This document shows positions 58,602 to 64,000 of a DNA stretch of 64,000 nt, piece after piece; the stretch's first letter is position 1, and each line of letters starts with the position of its first letter. Under the pieces are notes generated by a model that made no database searches, was not told where the DNA came from, and saw nothing but the letters and a program-made list of their open reading frames with translations. This DNA comes from Paramecium tetraurelia (taxonomy: Eukaryota > Ciliophora > Oligohymenophorea > Peniculida > Parameciidae), in assembly GCF_000165425.1 (NCBI RefSeq), contig NW_001799255.1:124001-188000 (forward strand), written 5' to 3'. A program made the position numbers and the translations under genes.

Positions 58602-59741
58602 AATAAAATATAAATGAAAATTTATTCTCATTTTTTTTTAAATATTCCTTTATTATTCCATTTTTAATATCCATATAGCTAATCTGTTTCATCTAAATTT
58701 ATAATTAAGACCTCCATTTCAATTACTGAAATTATTATGAAGTCCTCTTGTCCCAAATGCATTATTATCTTATTGAGCAATAATTGTTTTTGAAATTGTT
58801 TTTGATTTTTTGATTTAACCCTGAGTAATATCAAATGAATTCAGATCCCATAAACAAGACCTTAAAAATTGCCATTATTCATATCACCTAAATATTAAAA
58901 ATGCAAATACTTGTATGATTCCATGCTCTCTTATTTTTTGCGCTTTTAAATAAATATGCTTACAATATCTTGGATAAAATCTACATATTTGACTTTTATC
59001 TCTTTGTTGTATATTTAAATTATATCTACATTCTATGCTTGATTCAACAGGAAATGTTTCTTTCTATAGGTATTGAAATAGAAACTAATGGTTTTGGATA
59101 TGGACAAGTTTAATTTCGTTATTAGTATTGTTATTCTTATTATTATATTTACTTTAAAGTATCTTTCTATTTTGAAGGAAATTTTCTAATAATTTAAAAT
59201 TGTTACTTTTATTTATCATTTCTTTAGAAATTATCATTCTTAAATCAAATTATCAAATATAATTAGATTTTTAAAATATCTTTATTATATTATCGTACTT
59301 ATTTTTGTTTACTTTTACAATAAAATATGATTTAAATTCCCTTTATTATCTTCATATTATCAAGTGAATTATCAATTTAGATAATTAGCCATTTAATCGC
59401 AATCTGAATGTTCTTCCTTCTATTTTTTATTTGAAAGAACAAATTTAATTTCCTAGTTTTTTTAATCTTATTATAATATACCAAAGTTATTTATTTAGAG
59501 AGTTGAAATCATTAATTTAAATTATTATTATCCTGATAGATAATACTAATATATAATTGTTTCCTATTAATTTAGATTAAAAATATTATAAGTATAAACT
59601 TAAGTCATATTAAATTCAAACTCCAAGTTTCATTTTTCTTTATGTTTAAATTCTTCCTCTAAATTCCTTACAAAAACTTAAATAAAATAGTAAAGTTTAC
59701 ATTTTCCTTATAATATTTGATATATATATATTATTATTAAA
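58602..59741. other. Region with possible minus-strand coding fragment
   Basis: Most of this 1.1 kb is AT-rich. Around 58,900-59,190 the minus strand has an open frame with paired Cys and His (DKSQICRFYPRYCKH), reminiscent of part of a CCCH zinc finger, preceded by an Asn-rich stretch. A 23-nt GTA...TAG intron candidate follows near 58,905, but the frame after it is not clear. It could be a small CCCH gene or a relic. Confidence 0.3.
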
Positions 59742-61304
59742 TCATACTAAGATTATTTTCTTTTTTTTTTATATTTAATCTACTATCATACAGTCTTCTT
59801 CTTCACTTGGATCTAAACTGACACCTCCAACATGATTTGTAAATTCAAAACTTGTTTTTTAAAATTAATCTTAATCAAATTCTGGTTCATCATAGGTTTA
59901 TTCATGAGAACTTAATCCTAAATCAATTTAAATGTCTACTATGGAATCCACCCTTTCATTATCTTAAAAAACATTTATTCCTTCTAAATTTGGAATTTCC
60001 GCTGAAAGATAAACTGCCAATACATATGTCCACATACATATCATGACTTAATAGAAGGGCTTTCTTGAACTGCAATTCTATTATACAATCATACATTTAT
60101 TGAATAAAATGTTAGCATAATAAACTAGGAACTCATAATCTACTTTATTTTTTAATGCAGATATTTGTTAATCAGGAATTTAATAGAATTTAATTCCTTT
60201 TTTTAGTCTTCCAAATTATAGTTTTTTTTAGCTGAATATAAGAACTAATCTTTGATTCTTTTCGCTGTGATAATACATTTAATTCTCTTAAATAAAGGCT
60301 GAATAACCTCCATCTATATTATTTTAAATGTCATTCATTACATCTTAATTTAAGTCATTTTCTGATAAAGTTGTTAACATAATGCTACATTGCATTTCAT
60401 TGATTTTATATGAATTCGTACACTTATAATTCTTCTTCCTTTTCAATGATCCTTGAGTATAGTTAATAGCCTGTCCGCAAAAAGCTTTTAATGAATAAAG
60501 CACTTCTAATACAAAATCGTGTTATTCACCAAATAAATTAACAATTCTTCCTTTTTTCTTGTCTAATCTAAAGAAATCTAAAATTGGGAACATTATTGCC
60601 TTCATTTCTGTTGTAAATTTGACTAATTACTCACAGAAAAAGTTATCTGAACTAGATAATTATTCTAAAATAGCTGGACCACACATATCTATCTTAGGAA
60701 ACCACGTAGTTTTTGATAGATCAAATTCGATTGATTTTTCTTCCTTTAGCATTGGCATTCTCCTTAAATCACATGTAATATTTGTCATTGTATTTAATGT
60801 TTAAGCAAAAAACGGTCGGATTGGCATATATTATTCATATAATTTGAGAATTTCTAAATTCAAACATGGTTCTCTCTCTAAATATCTCCATGCAACAGGC
60901 CATTTCTTATTTTTTAAGTCCAGCTCCAAACTACTAGATTTCTTTCTCATTGATCTCCAAAATTTCATTCTCACTTATTTTCCTTTAGATTCATCATGAA
61001 AAACATCATATGCAACCTTAATCCAAAATTCCATACTCACTCTTTTTTTCTTTAAGAAATCACAAATGCATATCTTAAATATGTCAGAATCCAAAGTGGT
61101 ATCTATTATACCGGATAATCTAAATTATTTGAAGGAATCCCATTGTTAAAGCATTTATTTATCATTGTTTAGTCTTTATGGGTTTGGTTGATATTTTTTT
61201 TACAATAATTTTACATAGAGGTCTAAATCCTCTTTAAAAGTGTCATCGAGGCTTCTAGTCATCTATCTAAGTTGAAAGAACTTTCTATTCATGTTTTTGT
61301 TCAT
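59742..61304 (-). CDS. Uncharacterised 520-residue protein with acidic C-terminus
   Basis: One uninterrupted frame runs from ATG 61304 (MNKNMNRKFFQL) to TGA 59742-59744, a multiple of three, with no intron needed. It is mostly helical and starts with a segment RSLDDTFKEDLDLYVKLLQK. Blocks rich in Trp and Lys follow (EFWIKVAYDVFHDESKGKQV, KKWPVAWRYLEREPCLNLEI). The C-terminus is acidic (GGVSLDPSEEEDCMIVDQIQ). No family is recognised. ATG 61292, four codons later, is an alternative start. The AGC kinase gene's stop lies 130 bp upstream on the same strand. Confidence 0.7.
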
Positions 61305-61434
61305 AAATCAATTAATTACCATCTTTTGTATACATAGAGATTTATATACATATACATATATCTCTAAATTTTGATATAATAATGAATTAAAAACGTTTAA
61401 ATATAAATAATAATATATTCGAACAACAATCTTG

Positions 61435-64000
61435 TCACTACATTTTGGAGTAGCATTAGTAAAGTTTGGCATAAAGTTATGTAAGTAACTCAATTTAATG
61501 TTAAATTTTTTTCTGTTCATTTTACACTTGCAATCTAATTAAAAATTATATATACAAATATTTATCGGATTCTTATGTGCTTCTTTATTTTAATAAGTCA
61601 ATTCTCTCTAAATTTTAAAGTTAAGCTTTCAATTATTAAGCTAATTTTTTGTTTTCTGAATCCTTATTAGTTTTCTCCAACTTTTTTAGAAACTATTGCA
61701 TCTTCTCTGTATCCTTTGATTCGCAATTCAACTCCGGAATAATCAATCCTGGCTTGCTCAATAATTTGTTCCATTAAATCCCTAACACTTATATTTCAAT
61801 GATACCTCTAAAGAATTTATGATTTTTTATTTCTTCAATAGATTTATGCCCAATTCTCTTGTTGAAGTCAGGTTCCAACAATTGTACAATTAGATCATAT
61901 GCTTATTCTGAAATACAATCCTCTCCTTCTCCAATTTAAGGCCATTCAATTCGCATATTCAAAATGTTATCAAAGATCTTATCAACAGTATCATCATTAA
62001 AAGGAGCAATACCACAAAGCAATTCGTACATTATAATACCTAAACTCCAGTAATCTGAACTAAAATTGCTGATGGAAGTTCCTAATATGATTTCAGGCGC
62101 AATATAATCTGGAGTTCCAACAATCCTTTTGATATTGAATTTAATTACTTTTTCGTCTTACTTCCTTACTTCTCCACTAAAATTGATTCTACCTTTTTCA
62201 GTTATTTATAGACAGGCTAATAAGCTTATTGATCACTGATTTGTTCCACGCAAGTGGGTATCTCAGTAGAAGTCAGCTTTTCTTTTAATTTCAATCTGCT
62301 ATTCACTCCTTATTCGGATAGACCAAAATCAGCTAGTTTAGAATGTCCTTAACAATCTAATAAAATGTTTTCTGGCTTTAAATCTCTATGCACTATATTT
62401 TATTGTCTTAAATATTCTAAAGCCAATACTATTTCAGCCATATAGTGTTGAACATAAAATTCATCCAGTGCCTAGTAAAATAATAATAGAGTCTACCGTG
62501 TATTGTTTCAAAATGCTTGCTAGATCTCCTCCCATCATATATTCTTATACAAAACACAGATATTGTTCATGAACAAATGAAAAGTAGGCTTTGACAACAA
62601 AACTACTATTTAAAATTTCGAAGATGTTTCTTTCAGCCTTTAATTATTCAAGAAATGCTTCTAAGTTCTATGATAGAATGTTAAATTACTCTTTAAGCGC
62701 AGTCAATTATTTTCAAAGCATAGAGATCTCCTGATCCTTTCTTTTTAACTAAAAAGACCCAACCATAAGCTCCTTTTCCTAATAGCTTTATGAATTCAAA
62801 ATCTTTAACTCCAACTTTTGAGGTTTCATTTAATTAAGGAGAAACAGTTTTTATTAAGTTGGAGTCAGAATGATAACCTTTATCTATCAAAATTTCATCG
62901 ATCGTATTTTCTTAAAGAACCATGGGAGACTTACATACTTAATTTTCAAAGAATTTGCTTTTTCTTTGTTAATTTTTACCAACTAATTGGGCTTTGTCAA
63001 TTTCTTAAGATTAGAAGCTTAATTTCTTCTTTTTTCTTTATTTTTTAACAGGTGCTTAATTAGCAACTTCGTTATTATTAGAATTTCCAGATTCCATACT
63101 AGATATGTTTGATGAATTTTCACTATCTTTTATAGATTATTTTTGAATTTCAATTTTTTTTGGGTATTTTTATTTTTCTTCTTTAATTTCTTCTAAATTT
63201 TGAGGTTTTTAATTTTTCATCAGGAGAGGTTGTATGGTTGCTTTGAATTGTGACAGTTTTAATAAAGAATTTTAAATTGTATCTTTGGATTATGTGATTT
63301 CACTAGTTGATTATTTTTTTGTTTATTCCACTTTAAGATCACTAATTGAAGAATTAATTGATTAATTTACTTCAGTTTAACAAAAATAACTTGGTTTCAT
63401 TTAAGTTAAAGCAGATGATTACTTAATTGATTTAGGTGATTCAGATCCATCGCTTAATTTAAAGATGGAAGAATTCATTTTGAATGCTTTTCTTTGAGTT
63501 CCAAGTTTTTGTGGTGATTAAAGTTAAGGTGACTATGGTGAATCATCTTCTTCTTATATAGGATCTGTAGATATTCTTTAAGAAGGGGAAGGGGAATTCT
63601 GAAATTTAGGCATCCTAAATGATATTGAATTAGATTTAGTGAATGCTCTTTTAATCTTAGTAATATTGTCTTAATTTTGATTAGGTGATCCTTCGATTGA
63701 ATTATTAATGATATTCTCTTTTTTTTTTTAAAAATCAAGTCTATCCAATAAGCATTTATGAGTTGCATTAATAATCGACAAAGTTTCTTGGCTTTCAATA
63801 CATTAAATTGCATTAACTATGTCATTTAACAGTACTAAAGTCTCTATTAATAAAGCTCATGATAAGTTATTACATTTAGTATCTTCAACTTCAGCAGCAT
63901 TATTTAATGTTTTTTCAGCAAAGTTAATAATTTACGTCATAATGTTGACTATGTTGTTCAATTCTTATTGATATTCATTTTAATTATCTTCATCCTCATC
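61435..64000 (-). CDS. AGC kinase of Rim15/Greatwall/MAST type, N-terminus cut by window edge
   Basis: The kinase domain begins [20 protein letters not shown], with Lys in LYALKIIDC, continues with [15 protein letters not shown], catalytic [10 protein letters not shown] and DFGLSEQGV, and after a long insertion reaches [20 protein letters not shown]. The C-lobe has [20 protein letters not shown] and [20 protein letters not shown], then, across a 24-nt intron, [18 protein letters not shown]. The long insert between DFG and APE and the FDNIL/IEWP block are hallmarks of the Rim15/Greatwall/MAST branch. In fungi and animals that branch phosphorylates small PP2A inhibitors; function here is inferred. 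The N-terminal part in the window is a Ser/Lys/Gln-rich linker, preceded by a helical stretch ([20 protein letters not shown]) after a 30-nt intron near 63,875-63,850. The 5' end lies beyond 64,000. Confidence 0.85.

Noticed and set aside
61308-61520. 70-residue minus-strand frame ending just before the gene at 61304
   Set aside because: It overlaps in another frame the coding end of the AGC kinase gene, which continues to TGA 61435-61437.
1-64000. CRISPR arrays, bacterial operons, riboswitches, telomere repeats, transposon ends
   Set aside because: None seen. Code, introns and gene families are those of a eukaryotic nucleus; no G4T2/G3T3 tracts, no regular spacer arrays and no transposase or reverse-transcriptase motifs were found by eye.

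Overview
The window reads as the compact macronuclear DNA of a ciliate, most probably a Paramecium species. Three things show this. First, recognisable proteins translate only if TAA and TAG are read as glutamine and TGA is the sole stop. Second, genes are cut by very small introns (about 22-30 nt, mostly GTA...TAG); the three introns of the V-ATPase proteolipid gene are 22, 26 and 29 nt. Third, the DNA is AT-rich, genes lie close together and many families are ciliary. I name the genus by inference from intron size and code; no search was run.

Left part (1-17 kb): a partial uncharacterised coiled-coil gene, a basic/acidic uncharacterised gene and a MORN/IQ-motif protein, then the central-pair protein CFAP221 divergent from a DNAJC11-like J protein, a SOS1-like Na+/H+ exchanger with a cyclic-nucleotide-binding-like tail, and a large secreted acidic, proline-rich repeat protein with a lectin-like domain. 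A 150-N assembly gap lies inside the last.

Middle (18-39.5 kb): a FYVE/TBC-like coiled-coil protein, a divergent kinase with a DFD motif, a small unknown gene, a 2-kb gene-poor stretch with ORF fragments, phosphatidylinositol synthase next to exosome subunit RRP42, an 8.6-kb gene for an IP3-receptor-type Ca2+ release channel, a CCDC97-like protein and a second divergent kinase with a long Asn/Gln-rich tail.

Right part (39.8-64 kb): an acidic/polyglutamine protein whose tract is written almost wholly in TAA codons, RNA polymerase I/III subunit AC40 with a CxxCxxC motif, a PH-domain kinase, a Nudix hydrolase, the V-ATPase c subunit, three small uncharacterised genes, a membrane protein of unknown family, tRNA-Ser(GCU), a RING-H2 membrane ubiquitin ligase, a CSC1/OSCA-like channel candidate, a second PH-domain kinase, a RanBP2-type zinc-finger protein, an uncharacterised acidic-tailed protein and the 3' part of a Rim15/Greatwall-like AGC kinase.

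The genes are not operons; each appears to have its own start and stop. Themes that recur are cilia (CFAP221, MORN protein), calcium and lipid signalling (IP3R-type channel, PI synthase, two PH-domain kinases) and protein kinases (five in 64 kb). Spacing is extreme: divergent starts 21 bp apart, convergent stops 7 bp apart, and one pair of convergent genes whose stops overlap in a single TCATGA palindrome. Genes without a recognised family were read by hand, so their exon ends are less certain than those of conserved genes.
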